DNA of 64,000 nucleotides from positions 51,668 to 115,667 of the forward strand of contig NZ_JANHKS010000016.1 in NCBI RefSeq assembly GCF_028682175.1, read 5' to 3'. A program made the position numbers and the translations under genes. The notes under the pieces were generated by a model. The model searched no databases. It was not told the origin of the DNA and worked only from the letters and a program-made list of their open reading frames with translations. Below are positions 1 to 8,599 of the stretch, piece by piece. The stretch comes from Pseudomonas putida (GTDB taxonomy: Bacteria > Pseudomonadota > Gammaproteobacteria > Pseudomonadales > Pseudomonadaceae). Each line of letters opens with the position of its first letter. Position 1 is the stretch's first letter.

Positions 1-1155
1 GATGACCTGACGCTGAAGGTCGATGACAGCACCTTCACCGGCCACGTCGCGGTGGAAGACTTCGCCAAACAGTCGCTGCGCCTGCAACTCAAGGCCGACA
101 CTTTCAATGCCGACCGCTATCGTCCGCCGCAAAGCGAGCAGTCGAAAGCCGCCGGCGCTGCGCGCAAATCCGAAGTCCAGAGCGGCGAAGCCCAGGCACT
201 GGCTGCATCCGGCACCACGCCGCTGCCCAACGAGCCGACCCAGCAAGCCTGGAGCGACGCACGGCTGCTGCCGATCGAGCGCCTGCGCAAACTGGATGTG
301 GACGCGGACCTGAACTTCGGCAAGCTGACCATCGAAAAACTGCCGATCCAGAACGCCGTGCTCAAGACCACCGCGCTCGATGGCGTGGTGACGGTGGACA
401 GCCTGCGCGGCGATCTCTACAACGGCAATTTCGAAGTCAAAGGCAACCTCGACGTGCGCCCGGATGTGCCGCTGGCGGCCGTGCAGACGCGCATCACCAA
501 GGTGCCGGTGGAGCACTTCATCCAGAGCCAGGGCACCACCCCGCCCCTGCGCGGCCTGTTGAACCTCAACAGCAACGTCACCGCCAAGGGCAACAGCCAG
601 AAAGCACTGGTCGAAAGCCTCAACGGCACCGCCAGCTTCGCCCTGAACGACGGCGTGCTGGTCAATGCCAACCTCGAACAGCAGCTGTGCCGTGGCATCT
701 CCACGCTCAACCGCAAGACCTTGAGCGGCGAGCCGCGGGGCAAGGACACGCCGTTCCAGCAGCTCAACGGCAACCTGGTGTTCCGCAACGGCGTGGCCAG
801 CAACCCGGACCTGAAAGTCCGCACCCCGGGCCTGACCGTCAACGGCGATGGCGACATCGACCTGCGCGTGATGGGCATGAACTACCGCATCGGCGTCATC
901 ATCGAAGGCGACAAGAGCGACATGCCGGACCCGGCCTGCGAGGTAAACCCGCGCTTCGTCGGCATCGAATGGCCGGTCCTGTGCCGCGGCCCACTTGAAC
1001 TGGGCGCCAAGGCCTGCCGCCTGGACAACGAAGGCCTGGGCAAGGTCGCCGCGAAAATGGCCGGCGACCGGATTGGCGACAAGATCGACGAAAAACTCGG
1101 TGACAAGGTCAGTCCCGAGCTCAAGGATGCGCTCAAGGGATTGTTCAAGCGCTGA
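1..1155 (+). CDS. AsmA family protein, C-terminal part (5' end outside the window)
   Basis: The reading frame is open from base 1, so only the last 384 residues or so are present. The protein alternates short beta-rich stretches typical of AsmA-like envelope proteins, for example the run around [19 protein letters not shown], followed by the conserved AsmA C-terminal core ([15 protein letters not shown], then [18 protein letters not shown]). AsmA relatives are inner-membrane-anchored periplasmic proteins linked to outer-membrane assembly or lipid transport. The gene lies directly upstream of mutY, as in P. aeruginosa, which supports the family call. A REP pair separates the two genes. The N-terminal membrane anchor is not visible here. 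Confidence 0.85.
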   Translation, partial: DDLTLKVDDSTFTGHVAVEDFAKQSLRLQLKADTFNADRYRPPQSEQSKAAGAARKSEVQSGEAQALAASGTTPLPNEPTQQAWSDARLLPIERLRKLDVDADLNFGKLTIEKLPIQNAVLKTTALDGVVTVDSLRGDLYNGNFEVKGNLDVRPDVPLAAVQTRITKVPVEHFIQSQGTTPPLRGLLNLNSNVTAKGNSQKALVESLNGTASFALNDGVLVNANLEQQLCRGISTLNRKTLSGEPRGKDTPFQQLNGNLVFRNGVASNPDLKVRTPGLTVNGDGDIDLRVMGMNYRIGVIIEGDKSDMPDPACEVNPRFVGIEWPVLCRGPLELGAKACRLDNEGLGKVAAKMAGDRIGDKIDEKLGDKVSPELKDALKGLFKR

Positions 1156-1185
1156 GCAGGAACACATCTGCGGGCACGATAAGGT

Positions 1186-1278
1186 CCGTAGCAGCACGGC
1201 TTGCCGGCGGGAGCGGTGTGTCAGTCAACTCATCAGTGGCTGACACACCGCTCCCGCCGGCAAGCCGTGCTGCTACGG
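1186..1278. repeat. REP pair with perfect 39-bp arms
   Basis: Two inverted copies of a REP-type element (family A, beginning CCGTAGCAGCACGGCTTGCC) face each other at 1186-1224 and 1240-1278, separated by 15 bases. The arms are perfect reverse complements over 39 bases, so the RNA would form a very stable hairpin between the AsmA-like gene and mutY. Confidence 0.9.
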
Positions 1279-1319
1279 ATGCTCGGCGCCGCACTCACCC
1301 TTTGAACACCGGAACCACG

Positions 1320-2387
1320 ATGCAACCCGAGCAGTTCTCCACAGCCGTCCTTGACTGGTACGACCGTCACGGCCGCCACGACCTACCTTGGCAACACGAC
1401 ATCACGCCCTACCGTGTCTGGGTGTCGGAAATCATGCTGCAACAGACCCAGGTCAGCACCGTGCTGGGTTATTTCGACCGCTTCATGGACGCCCTGCCCA
1501 CCGTCAGGGCGCTGGCCGAGGCGCCGGAAGACGAAGTGCTGCACCTGTGGACCGGCCTGGGCTACTACACCCGCGCCCGCAACCTGCAAAAGGCCGCGAA
1601 GATCGTCGTGGAAGAGCACGGCGGCGAATTCCCCCGTGACGTCGAAAAGCTCACCGAGCTGCCCGGCATCGGCCTGTCCACTGCTGGTGCTATCGCCAGC
1701 ATCAGCATGGGCCTGCGCGCGCCGATTCTGGATGGCAACGTCAAACGCGTTCTGGCGCGCTTCACAGCCCAGGAAGGCTATCCGGGCGAGCCCAAGGTCG
1801 CGAAACAGATGTGGGCGACCGCCGAGCGGTTCACACCCCACAGCCGGGTCAATCACTACACTCAAGCGATGATGGACCTGGGCGCCACCCTCTGCACCCG
1901 CAGCAAACCCAGCTGCCTGCTCTGCCCGCTGGAGCGCGGCTGCGAAGCCCACATGCTCGGCCAGGAAACCCGCTACCCGGTGCCCAAGCCGCGCAAGGCC
2001 GTGCCGCAGAAGCGCACCCTGATGCCAATGTTCGCCAACCGCGACGGCGAGATCCTGCTTTACCGTCGCCCCTCCACCGGCCTGTGGGGCGGCCTCTGGA
2101 GCCTGCCGGAGCTGGACAACTTCGGCGACGTGCAGCACCTGGCCGACCAGCACGCACTGGATGTCGCCGGCCATCAGCCGCTGCCTGGACTGGTCCACAC
2201 TTTCAGCCACTTCCAGTTGACCATCGAGCCCTGGCTTGTGCGCGTGCAGCAGACCGCCCATCACGTGGCCGAGGACGACTGGCTCTGGTATAACCTCGCC
2301 ACCCCGCCGCGCCTGGGGCTGGCCGCCCCGGTGAAGAAGCTGCTGCAAAACGCAGCCGACGTATTGAATGCAGGAGAGTCGCCATGA
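1320..2387 (+). CDS. mutY: A/G-specific adenine DNA glycosylase MutY
   Basis: MutY removes adenine mispaired with 8-oxoguanine in base excision repair. The 355-residue protein has the catalytic glutamate in [10 protein letters not shown] (Glu37), the helix-hairpin-helix [12 protein letters not shown] (about 114-125), the catalytic aspartate in [10 protein letters not shown] (Asp138), and a C-x6-C-x2-C-x5-C iron-sulfur cluster loop (Cys192, 199, 202, 208). The C-terminal third is the Nudix-like domain that reads 8-oxoguanine. The ATG at 1320 is chosen because the protein then starts at the family N-terminus; an upstream in-frame extension runs into the REP repeat. It overlaps the next gene by four bases (ATGA), so mutY and yggX probably form one operon against oxidative damage. 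Confidence 0.97.
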   Translation: MQPEQFSTAVLDWYDRHGRHDLPWQHDITPYRVWVSEIMLQQTQVSTVLGYFDRFMDALPTVRALAEAPEDEVLHLWTGLGYYTRARNLQKAAKIVVEEHGGEFPRDVEKLTELPGIGLSTAGAIASISMGLRAPILDGNVKRVLARFTAQEGYPGEPKVAKQMWATAERFTPHSRVNHYTQAMMDLGATLCTRSKPSCLLCPLERGCEAHMLGQETRYPVPKPRKAVPQKRTLMPMFANRDGEILLYRRPSTGLWGGLWSLPELDNFGDVQHLADQHALDVAGHQPLPGLVHTFSHFQLTIEPWLVRVQQTAHHVAEDDWLWYNLATPPRLGLAAPVKKLLQNAADVLNAGESP

Positions 2388-2656
2388 CCCGCACCGTAAT
2401 GTGCCGCAAGTACAAAGAAGAACTGCCTGGCCTTGAGCGCCCACCCTATCCGGGCGCCAAGGGCGAAGACATCTACAACCACGTTTCGCAGAAAGCCTGG
2501 GCCGACTGGCAGAAACACCAGACCCTGCTCATCAACGAGCGCCGCCTGAACATGATGAACGCCGAAGACCGCAAGTTCCTCCAGACCGAGATGGACAAAT
2601 ACCTCTCCGGCGAGGAATACGCCAAGGCCGAAGGCTACGTTCCACCGTCCGAATGA
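2384..2656 (+). CDS. yggX: Fe(2+)-trafficking / oxidative damage protection protein YggX
   Basis: This 90-residue cytoplasmic protein matches the YggX family over its whole length: the N-terminal [20 protein letters not shown] block with the conserved Cys7, then [20 protein letters not shown] and the acidic C-terminus ending in GYVPPSE. YggX is known to protect iron-sulfur enzymes and to help iron supply during oxidative stress. It overlaps the end of mutY by four bases, the usual arrangement in gamma-proteobacteria, which suggests translational coupling with the repair enzyme. Confidence 0.96.
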   Translation: MTRTVMCRKYKEELPGLERPPYPGAKGEDIYNHVSQKAWADWQKHQTLLINERRLNMMNAEDRKFLQTEMDKYLSGEEYAKAEGYVPPSE

Positions 2657-2719
2657 CCCCGTTCAGAAGGCGTCAAACGTAAGCGAAGGAAATAATTCGA
2701 TTTTTTTTCAAAAACTTTC

Positions 2720-2748
2720 TTGACGACCTCCTGAAAAACACGTTTAAT
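2720..2748 (+). promoter_or_regulatory. sigma70-type promoter of tRNA-Phe
   Basis: A TTGACG -35 box (2720-2725) and a TTTAAT -10 box (2743-2748) are 17 bases apart and sit 10 bases before the mature tRNA start. Confidence 0.7.
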
Positions 2749-2758
2749 GCGCCCCGTT

Positions 2759-2834
2759 GCCCAGATAGCTCAGTCGGTAGAGCAGGGGATTGAAAATCCC
2801 CGTGTCGGCGGTTCGATTCCGTCTCTGGGCACCA
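2759..2834 (+). tRNA. tRNA-Phe (anticodon GAA)
   Basis: A 76-base cloverleaf. The acceptor arm pairs GCCCAGA with TCTGGGC and is followed by an encoded ACCA end. The anticodon stem-loop GGGGA-TTGAAAA-TCCCC carries GAA, and the T loop reads GTTCGATTC. A terminator follows eight bases downstream. Confidence 0.98.
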
Positions 2835-2841
2835 AATACCG

Positions 2842-2876
2842 AAAAACCCCTGCATCGAAAGATTCAGGGGTTTTTT
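2842..2876 (+). terminator. intrinsic terminator of tRNA-Phe
   Basis: An AAAAACCCCTG / CAGGGGTTTTT stem with a 12-base loop ends in a run of six T. Confidence 0.9.
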
Positions 2877-3158
2877 ATTGGGCGCGATTCGGCAATTGAA
2901 TCCGCCGATGCCGGAGCTGGCCCTCTGGACTGAATTTTGTAGGAAGCTTTGGGCTGGAGCGGTAACCACTTCCATCCCTGCCGTCAGACCTGTCTGAATT
3001 TCTCAGCCCACCCCGCGAAACGATCCTGCCCGCCGCCATCTGGCCTATAGTCCAGCCCTGTGACCCGGCTCTCTGGCCTTCAAATCCGAACCAGGATCAA
3101 TTGACATCAGATGCAAGCAGAACCTAACGTCGAGCCATCCCAACCAAGGAAGCTATTC
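2877..3158. other. intergenic stretch, nothing recognised
   Basis: No convincing gene or RNA was seen between the tRNA-Phe terminator and the Panacea gene. The only minus-strand frame here reads through the tRNA and its terminator and is not credible. Confidence 0.6.
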
Positions 3159-3623
3159 ATGGCTGCCAGCACAGCAAATGGAGTCGCAGACTACCTTTTG
3201 TGGTTTGCCAAAGAGCATGGCGATCTGCTGACCCCCTTGAAACTGCAGAAACTGATGTTCTACGCAGACGCGTGGCACATGGTCATGCATGAGGGCGAAG
3301 AGCTGATAGGTGCACCTTTCGAGGCATGGGTGCATGGCCCGGTCCACCGGGAAACCTATGTCCGGTTCAGCGTGCACAAGTGGAACCCCATACCCTGTGA
3401 CGCCGAAAAGCCGGACCTCCCGGCGCAGGTGCAAGCCTTTCTGAACGATGTCTACCAGGTGTTCGGCGGGTTTTCTGCATACGAGCTGGAGCAACTGACC
3501 CATCAGGAAACACCCTGGAAGGCTGCACGAGGCAATCTCCCCCTTGATGCCAGCTGCACTGCACCTATCGACAAGGCTCTGACCTGCGCCTTCTACACAG
3601 AGATGTCGCGCACCGAACACTAA
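3159..3623 (+). CDS. Panacea-domain (SocA/GepA-like) protein, probable antitoxin
   Basis: The 154-residue protein carries the Panacea domain (formerly DUF4065): ADYLLWFAKEHGDLLTPLKL, then KLMFYADAWHMVMH, and FEAWVHGPVHRETY, ending in the helical LEQLTHQETPWKAARG block. Panacea proteins act as antitoxins that neutralise many unrelated small toxins; SocA of Caulobacter is a ClpXP adaptor for the toxin SocB. The ATG at 3159 is preferred because AAGGA lies 8 bases upstream; an ATG at 3111 lacks such a site. The next gene starts ten bases after the stop codon, the spacing expected for a toxin-antitoxin pair. The family call is firm; the antitoxin role is inferred. Confidence 0.85.
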   Translation: MAASTANGVADYLLWFAKEHGDLLTPLKLQKLMFYADAWHMVMHEGEELIGAPFEAWVHGPVHRETYVRFSVHKWNPIPCDAEKPDLPAQVQAFLNDVYQVFGGFSAYELEQLTHQETPWKAARGNLPLDASCTAPIDKALTCAFYTEMSRTEH

Positions 3624-3632
3624 GGAGCAGTG

Positions 3633-3839
3633 ATGAGGGCAGGACGCCTACCCAAGCCGGACTCTCCGATTCGCGCCGGCATCCCTGCCCACCTGAACGA
3701 ACAATTGCGCAGCAGCACCCCCTTCCAGTTTGCCGTGAGCGCCAATCTCCACGGACGCATCCATGGCTTTTTTGTCGATCACGTATTCTTTGTAGTCTGG
3801 CTGGATCCCGATCACTGTCTCTATCCGGGAAGAAAGTGA
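3633..3839 (+). CDS. small protein paired with the Panacea gene, possibly a truncated toxin
   Basis: A 68-residue frame preceded by GGAG six bases before the ATG; a GTG lies directly before it. The C-terminal half contains FAVSANLHGRIHGFFVDHVF followed by VVWLDPDHCLYP, which looks like the conserved C-terminal core of a larger small-protein family that I recall seeing beside toxin-antitoxin genes, though I cannot name it. If so, the N-terminal part is missing and the gene is a remnant. Alternatively it is a compact toxin. Position after a Panacea gene supports a toxin origin; the activity is unknown. Confidence 0.55.
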   Translation: MRAGRLPKPDSPIRAGIPAHLNEQLRSSTPFQFAVSANLHGRIHGFFVDHVFFVVWLDPDHCLYPGRK

Positions 3840-3903
3840 ATACAATATGCGCCCGATAACCCCGGGCCATGAAAATGGCTGCACCAGACAAGGAACTGCC
3901 GTC

Positions 3904-4398
3904 ATGGCCTCCCCAGACAAACAGCAAAAGCGCGCCCAGCGGGCCAAAGCCAAGGCCAAGCAAAACCGTTCGGGCAAGGGCAAGCCGAGCACGGTCCATC
4001 CGGTGCTCAATCACGCCTTTGTCGATGAGCCGTTCGACGACGTCGCCATTGACCTCTCGACCTTCGACTTCAAGGACATCGAAGAGAACGGCTTCGACCC
4101 TGCCGACTTCGACGACCTGTTCGAGGCCATGAAAAAAGGCGAGGCGGTCAGTCTGCTGGCGATGTGTGTGGTGTTCCTGCAATACCCGGTGCTGGAACTG
4201 GTCATCGCCGAGGAAGACGAAGAGCCGGCCACCGATTTCATGATGGGCCTGCTGATTACTTATCGCGGGATCTTCCACGACGAAGACGAAGACACCGCCG
4301 TGGAATGGATTGGCAGCGATGCCTTCCAGAAAGCCTACGGCGAAGCGTCGCAGATTCTTGAAAAGAAGAACGCGCGGGACACGAACCGTCGCTTCTGA
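3904..4398 (+). CDS. conserved hypothetical protein, basic N-terminus and acidic body
   Basis: I do not recognise a named family. The 164-residue protein starts with a lysine-rich stretch (DKQQKRAQRAKAKAKQNR) that may bind nucleic acid or be unstructured, followed by an acidic body (FDFKDIEENGFDPADFDDLF) and two hydrophobic segments around SLLAMCVVFLQYPVLELVIA and FMMGLLITYRGIF, which read as buried helices rather than membrane spans. The ATG at 3904 has GGAA upstream; an earlier ATG at 3847 has no ribosome site. Codon use is like the core genes around it, so it is probably an old Pseudomonas gene. Confidence 0.75.
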   Translation: MASPDKQQKRAQRAKAKAKQNRSGKGKPSTVHPVLNHAFVDEPFDDVAIDLSTFDFKDIEENGFDPADFDDLFEAMKKGEAVSLLAMCVVFLQYPVLELVIAEEDEEPATDFMMGLLITYRGIFHDEDEDTAVEWIGSDAFQKAYGEASQILEKKNARDTNRRF

Positions 4399-4424
4399 AA
4401 GATTTTTGATTTACATGACCCGCA

Positions 4425-4488
4425 TCAAAACGGTAGCTTTGCGCCACTACGAGAATGCAATTCCTTCTCACTAAGGCTACCGTTTTGA
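4425..4488 (+). promoter_or_regulatory. 16-bp stem around the start region of the cytochrome b561 gene
   Basis: The segments 4425-4440 and 4473-4488 pair over 16 bases (13 perfect, TCAAAACGGTAGC with GCTACCGTTTTGA, then two more pairs and one G-U). The 32-base loop holds an ATG at 4455, and the 3' arm holds the AAGG ribosome site for the TTG at 4485. This may control translation, or be a protein-binding site on DNA. Confidence 0.55.
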
Positions 4489-5027
4489 CACATCCCCACT
4501 CCCCTTCACCCCGACCGGATGAAGCGAGCCGCTACTCCAAACCCCGAATCGCGCTGCACTGGCTGTCCGCCGCCATCATCCTCTGGGCAACCTTCAGCGG
4601 GTTTGGCGTGGCGCTGCTGGAACCCGACGATCCGTTTCGCCAATGGGTCGAGTCGTTCAATCCGCAGATCACCAGCCTCTTCATCCCCTTCTTCGCTTGG
4701 CGCCTGTGGCTGGCCATCAAGGCACACCCTTCGCGCGCAAGCAGCACAACACAGGAACGCCTCGCCTCAGCCGCCCACAAGGCGATTTACGCTGCGGTTT
4801 CAGGTGTATTGATCACTGGCGTGCTGATGATGAGCCATCCGGTCACGCTGCTGGCGCTTGTGCCGCTGCCTCAGCTGATTCACTCGAAGATCGCGCTCAT
4901 GCAGCTACATGAACTGCATCACGTGCTGTGCGCGATTCTGGCGGGGTTGGTGGCGCTGCATCTGGCGGCAGTGGTGATGCACCAGGTGCAGGGGCGGTCG
5001 GTGCTGGGACGCATGACCGGACGCTGA
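4485..5027 (+). CDS. cytochrome b561 family protein
   Basis: A four-helix di-haem membrane protein of about 180 residues. Helix 1 starts with the haem-ligand segment IALHWLSAAIILWATFSGFG. Helix 2 lies in LFIPFFAWRLWLAIK, helix 3 in AIYAAVSGVLITGVLMM, and helix 4 in LHELHHVLCAILAGLVALHL with further histidines. Family members oxidise ubiquinol or transfer electrons from superoxide. The start is uncertain: an ATG at 4455 has GAGA touching it, whereas TTG at 4485 has AAGG eight bases upstream and is preferred. The start region lies within a long hairpin. No partner gene is adjacent. Confidence 0.85.
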   Translation: MTHPHSPSPRPDEASRYSKPRIALHWLSAAIILWATFSGFGVALLEPDDPFRQWVESFNPQITSLFIPFFAWRLWLAIKAHPSRASSTTQERLASAAHKAIYAAVSGVLITGVLMMSHPVTLLALVPLPQLIHSKIALMQLHELHHVLCAILAGLVALHLAAVVMHQVQGRSVLGRMTGR

Positions 5028-5034
5028 CATCAAA

Positions 5035-5125
5035 CTGTAGGAGCGCGCTTGCCCGCGACCGGGTTGTGTCAGACGCTAAATCCATATCTGAAACAACGCA
5101 ATCGCGGGCAAGCGCGCTCCTACAG
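5035..5125. repeat. REP pair, family B
   Basis: Two inverted copies of the family-B REP (GTAGGAGCGCGCTTGCCCGC) lie between the convergent cytochrome b561 and permease genes, about 40 bases apart. Confidence 0.85.
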
Positions 5126-5168
5126 AGGGTGGTTCGAGCCCGCGAAATGCCGCGGGCTCAATCACCCA

Positions 5169-6560
5169 TCAATTCAGCACAACCTTCCCGGCCTTCACGG
5201 CCTTGCGGCGGTTCGACACAATCAGGCCCGCAGCCACGACCAGAATGCTCAGCAGGCCCGTGGCGATGATTTCCATGCGGTGGGCGTCCTGGAACAGCAT
5301 GATGGTCAGCACGCCAACGATGAACACGATCACCGCCCAGGTCAGGACCGGGAACAGCCACATGCGGAAGGCGATGGTCTGGCCTTCGGCCTCACGTTTG
5401 CGGCGCATGCGCAGTTGCGAGACGGCAATCACCAGGTACACCAGCAGAGCGATGGCGCCGGAGCTGGCCAGCAGGAAGTCGAACACGGCAGCCGGGGCGA
5501 CGTAGTTGGCAAACACGGCAGCGAAGGCCGCTGCGGTGGACAGCATGACCGCCCAGTACGGGGTACCGGCCTTGCTGGTGCGCTGGGAAACAGCTGGTGC
5601 ATCGCCGCGCTTGCCCAGGGAGAACAGCATGCGCGAAGCGGTGTACAGCGCCGAGTTCAGGCAACTGGTGACCGCGACCAGCACCACGATGTCGACGATC
5701 AGCTTGGCGTTCGGAATACCCATCAGGTCGAGCACGGTCTGGTAGGAACCGACCTGAGCCAGACGACTGTCGTTCCAAGGCACCAGCGCCACGACCAGGA
5801 AGATCGAGACCAGATAGAACAGGCAGATCCGCCAGATCACCGAGTTGGTGGCCTTGGTGATTTGCTCGCTCGGGTTCTTCGATTCCGCCGCTGCGATGGT
5901 CACGATCTCGGTGCCCATGAACGAGAACATGGTGGTCAGCATCGCTGCCAGCACTGCGCCCATGCCGTTAGGCAGGAAACCGTTGGTGTCGAACAGGTGG
6001 CTCACGCCGCTGACCTGGCTGTTTGGCAGCAGGCCGAACACCGCTGCAACGCCCAGAATCACGAAACCGATGATCGCCAATACCTTGATCAGCGCGAACC
6101 AGAACTCGAACTCGCCGTAGTTCTTCACGCTGAACAGGTTGGTTGCGGTCAGCAGCAGGGTAATCACCAGGGTGAAGACCCAGATCGCCACGTTCGGGAA
6201 CCACGCATGCAGGATGGTGGCGGCGGCGTTGGCCTCCAGCGGGATCACCAGCACCCAGAACCACCAGTACAGCCAGCCGATGGTGAAACCGGCCCAGTGA
6301 CCGATGGCACGGTCGGCGTATGTCGAGAACGAGCCGGTGTCAGGCGATGCAATCGCCATCTCGGCCAGCATGCGCATTACCAGCACCACCAGCGTACCGG
6401 CGGCGGCATAAGCCAGCAGAACAGCCGGGCCCGCTTCCGCGATGGCATGGCCGGAACCCACGAAAAGACCGGCACCGATCACACCCGCAATGGACAGCAT
6501 GGTGATGTGCCGCGATTTGAGCCCCTGGTCGAGGTTCGAAGAGTTTGGGGTACTGCTCAT
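5169..6560 (-). CDS. gabP: amino acid permease, GABA permease type (APC superfamily)
   Basis: A 463-residue inner-membrane transporter with twelve predicted helices. The N-terminal signature SIAGVIGAGLFVGSGHAIAE is the APC substrate-binding unwound helix, followed by GTLVVLVMRMLAEMA and FSTYADRAIGHWAGF, close to GabP and related amino acid permeases. It would import GABA or a similar amino acid by proton symport. The gene is transcribed alone, convergent to cytochrome b561 and divergent from the ABC transporter. No gabD or gabT is nearby, so GABA specificity rests on sequence resemblance only. Confidence 0.88.
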   Translation of the reverse strand: MSSTPNSSNLDQGLKSRHITMLSIAGVIGAGLFVGSGHAIAEAGPAVLLAYAAAGTLVVLVMRMLAEMAIASPDTGSFSTYADRAIGHWAGFTIGWLYWWFWVLVIPLEANAAATILHAWFPNVAIWVFTLVITLLLTATNLFSVKNYGEFEFWFALIKVLAIIGFVILGVAAVFGLLPNSQVSGVSHLFDTNGFLPNGMGAVLAAMLTTMFSFMGTEIVTIAAAESKNPSEQITKATNSVIWRICLFYLVSIFLVVALVPWNDSRLAQVGSYQTVLDLMGIPNAKLIVDIVVLVAVTSCLNSALYTASRMLFSLGKRGDAPAVSQRTSKAGTPYWAVMLSTAAAFAAVFANYVAPAAVFDFLLASSGAIALLVYLVIAVSQLRMRRKREAEGQTIAFRMWLFPVLTWAVIVFIVGVLTIMLFQDAHRMEIIATGLLSILVVAAGLIVSNRRKAVKAGKVVLN

Positions 6561-6982
6561 GGAAGCAACCTTTAAGAATTTTTATACGGATCAGGACCGG
6601 CCGTGATCGTTCGTAAAAAGATCACAACAGCCCTGTTATTTATTTTTTACGCAAGAATTACGCCAAAATATTTCGTCAGCGACGTCGCCCCCGGATATGC
6701 GCGTTTCAGAGGCATTTGGTAAGTATCTGAACGAACTAGCATTTCGCCATTTCTGTAGGAAATGTTACCGAGCGCAACACGATAAAGACGAACGACCGCA
6801 CCGAAAATACACATCAACCGACAGAAAGCACCAATTCGGCGCACAGATTCTTCCGCTGATCGCTCCGTTGGCCGAAATACCCTTTCCCACGGCGGGTAAA
6901 GCTGGCAACATCGCGCCCTTTTTGCGCAGGGCGAGCCCGTTTGTCGTGCGCGGCAAGTACATCGAACACATGAGGTCCCTTA
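6561..6982. other. divergent promoter region of the permease and the ABC operon
   Basis: These 422 bases carry the start regions of both divergent transcription units. GAGGT lies before the ATG at 6983. Two AT-rich patches (about 6630-6675 and 6720-6830) are likely promoter or regulator regions. No gene was supported; the frames here have no ribosome sites. Confidence 0.5.
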
Positions 6983-7756
6983 ATGGCTGAGGCCACGCCC
7001 GCCCTGGAAATCCGCGATCTGCACAAGCGCTACGGCGAACTGGAAGTGCTCAAGGGCATTTCGCTGAGCGCGCGCGATGGCGACGTGATTTCGATTCTGG
7101 GCTCATCCGGCTCCGGCAAATCCACGCTGCTGCGCTGCATCAACCTGCTGGAAAACCCGCACAAAGGTGAAATCCTCATCGCGGGCGAATCCTTGAGACT
7201 CAAAGCCACGCGCAAGGGTGAACTGATCGCCGCGGACAACCGTCAGATCAATCGCCTGCGCAGCGAGATCGGCTTCGTCTTTCAGAATTTCAACCTGTGG
7301 CCGCACATGACCGTGCTCGACAACATCATCGAGGCGCCACGCCGCGTGCTCGGCCAGAGCAAGGCAGAAGCCATCGAATGCGCCGAGGCGCTGCTGGCCA
7401 AGGTGGGGATCGCCGACAAGCGCCACGCCTACCCGAACCAGCTCTCGGGCGGCCAGCAACAGCGCGCAGCAATTGCCCGCACCCTGGCGATGCAGCCCAA
7501 GGTTATTCTCTTCGACGAGCCAACCTCCGCGCTCGACCCGGAGATGGTGCAGGAAGTGCTCAACGTGATCCGTGGCCTGGCCGAAGAAGGCCGTACCATG
7601 CTGATGGTGACTCACGAAATGAATTTTGCCCGGCAGGTGTCCAGCGAAGTGGTCTTCCTGCACCAAGGGCTGGTAGAAGAACAAGGATCGCCGCAACAGG
7701 TCTTCGACGACCCGCAATCGGCGCGCTGCAAACAATTCATGTCCAGCAATCGCTAA
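6983..7756 (+). CDS. polar amino acid ABC transporter, ATP-binding protein
   Basis: A 257-residue ATPase of the HisP/GlnQ class. Walker A is GSSGSGKSTLLRCINLLE, the Q-loop is FVFQNFNLWPHMTV, the ABC signature is LSGGQQQRAAIARTLA, and Walker B is VILFDEPTSALDPE, followed by the H-loop in MLMVTHEMNFARQV. It drives amino acid import with the next three genes, which follow with a 13-base gap and the order ATPase, binding protein, permease, permease. The substrate is probably a basic amino acid or opine-like compound. Confidence 0.95.
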   Translation: MAEATPALEIRDLHKRYGELEVLKGISLSARDGDVISILGSSGSGKSTLLRCINLLENPHKGEILIAGESLRLKATRKGELIAADNRQINRLRSEIGFVFQNFNLWPHMTVLDNIIEAPRRVLGQSKAEAIECAEALLAKVGIADKRHAYPNQLSGGQQQRAAIARTLAMQPKVILFDEPTSALDPEMVQEVLNVIRGLAEEGRTMLMVTHEMNFARQVSSEVVFLHQGLVEEQGSPQQVFDDPQSARCKQFMSSNR

Positions 7757-7769
7757 CGGAGCAACATCG

Positions 7770-8534
7770 ATGCAGACCCTGAAACACTTCCTGCTGGCCG
7801 CCGTCGCCACCCTGGCCGTGGCTGGCAACGCCTTTGCCGCAGAAACCCTGAAAATGGGTATCGAAGGCGCCTACCCGCCGTTCAACAACAAGGACGCCAG
7901 CGGCCAGGTCGTGGGCTTCGACGTCGAGATCGGCAACGCCCTGTGCGCCAAGATGAAAGTCACCTGCGAAGTCGTCACTTCCGACTGGGACGGCATCATC
8001 CCGGCCCTGAACGCGCAGAAGTTCGACTTCCTGATCTCCTCGATGTCGATCACCGAGGAGCGCAAGCAGGCGGTGGACTTCACCAACCCGTACTACTCCA
8101 ACAAGCTGCAGTTCATCGCACCGAAGTCGACCAACCTGGGCGCCAACAACGACGCCATCAAGGAAGCCCTCAAGGGCAAGACCATCGGTGCCCAGCGCGC
8201 GACTCTGTCGGGCACCTGGCTGGAAGACAACTGGGGCGACGACGTGACCGTCAAGCTCTACGACTCCCAGGAAAACGCCTTCCTGGACCTGTCCTCGGGC
8301 CGCCTCGACGCCCTGCTGGGTGACAAATACGCAAGCTACGAGTGGCTGAAGAGCGACGCCGGCAAGAACTATGAATTCAAGGGCGAGCCCATGTTCGGCG
8401 ACGACAAGATCGGCATCGCCGTGCGCAAGGACGACCCACTGCGCGAGCGCCTGAACACTGCGCTGAAGGAAATTATCGAAGACGGCACCTACAAGAAGAT
8501 CAACGACAAGTACTTCCCGTTCAGCATCCTCTGA
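7770..8534 (+). CDS. periplasmic amino acid-binding protein of the ABC transporter
   Basis: A 254-residue secreted protein with a clear signal peptide (KHFLLAAVATLAVAGNAFA, cleavage about residue 23). The mature part has the family-3 binding protein pattern: LKMGIEGAYPPFNNKDASGQ, GFDVEIGNALC, the DWDGIIPALNAQKFDFLIS motif, and MSITEERKQAVDFTNPYY. This closely resembles lysine/arginine/ornithine and octopine/nopaline binding proteins. A strong hairpin directly after the stop codon probably stabilises this part of the mRNA so that the binding protein is made in excess. Confidence 0.94.
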   Translation: MQTLKHFLLAAVATLAVAGNAFAAETLKMGIEGAYPPFNNKDASGQVVGFDVEIGNALCAKMKVTCEVVTSDWDGIIPALNAQKFDFLISSMSITEERKQAVDFTNPYYSNKLQFIAPKSTNLGANNDAIKEALKGKTIGAQRATLSGTWLEDNWGDDVTVKLYDSQENAFLDLSSGRLDALLGDKYASYEWLKSDAGKNYEFKGEPMFGDDKIGIAVRKDDPLRERLNTALKEIIEDGTYKKINDKYFPFSIL

Positions 8535-8546
8535 TTCGCCCGACCT

Positions 8547-8576
8547 GCGCCGCGGCTCCTGAGTGAGCCGCGGCGC
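8547..8576 (+). promoter_or_regulatory. perfect 12-bp hairpin after the binding-protein gene
   Basis: GCGCCGCGGCTC pairs with GAGCCGCGGCGC across a six-base loop. There is no T run, so it is more likely a transcript-stabilising or partial attenuating hairpin within the operon than a full terminator. Confidence 0.7.
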
Positions 8577-8599
8577 GGGTTCTCCTGCCAAGAAGCGTT

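Noticed and set aside
5049..6575. 500-codon plus-strand frame opposite the GABA-type permease
   Set aside because: Starts within a REP element and is antisense to a convincing twelve-helix transporter.
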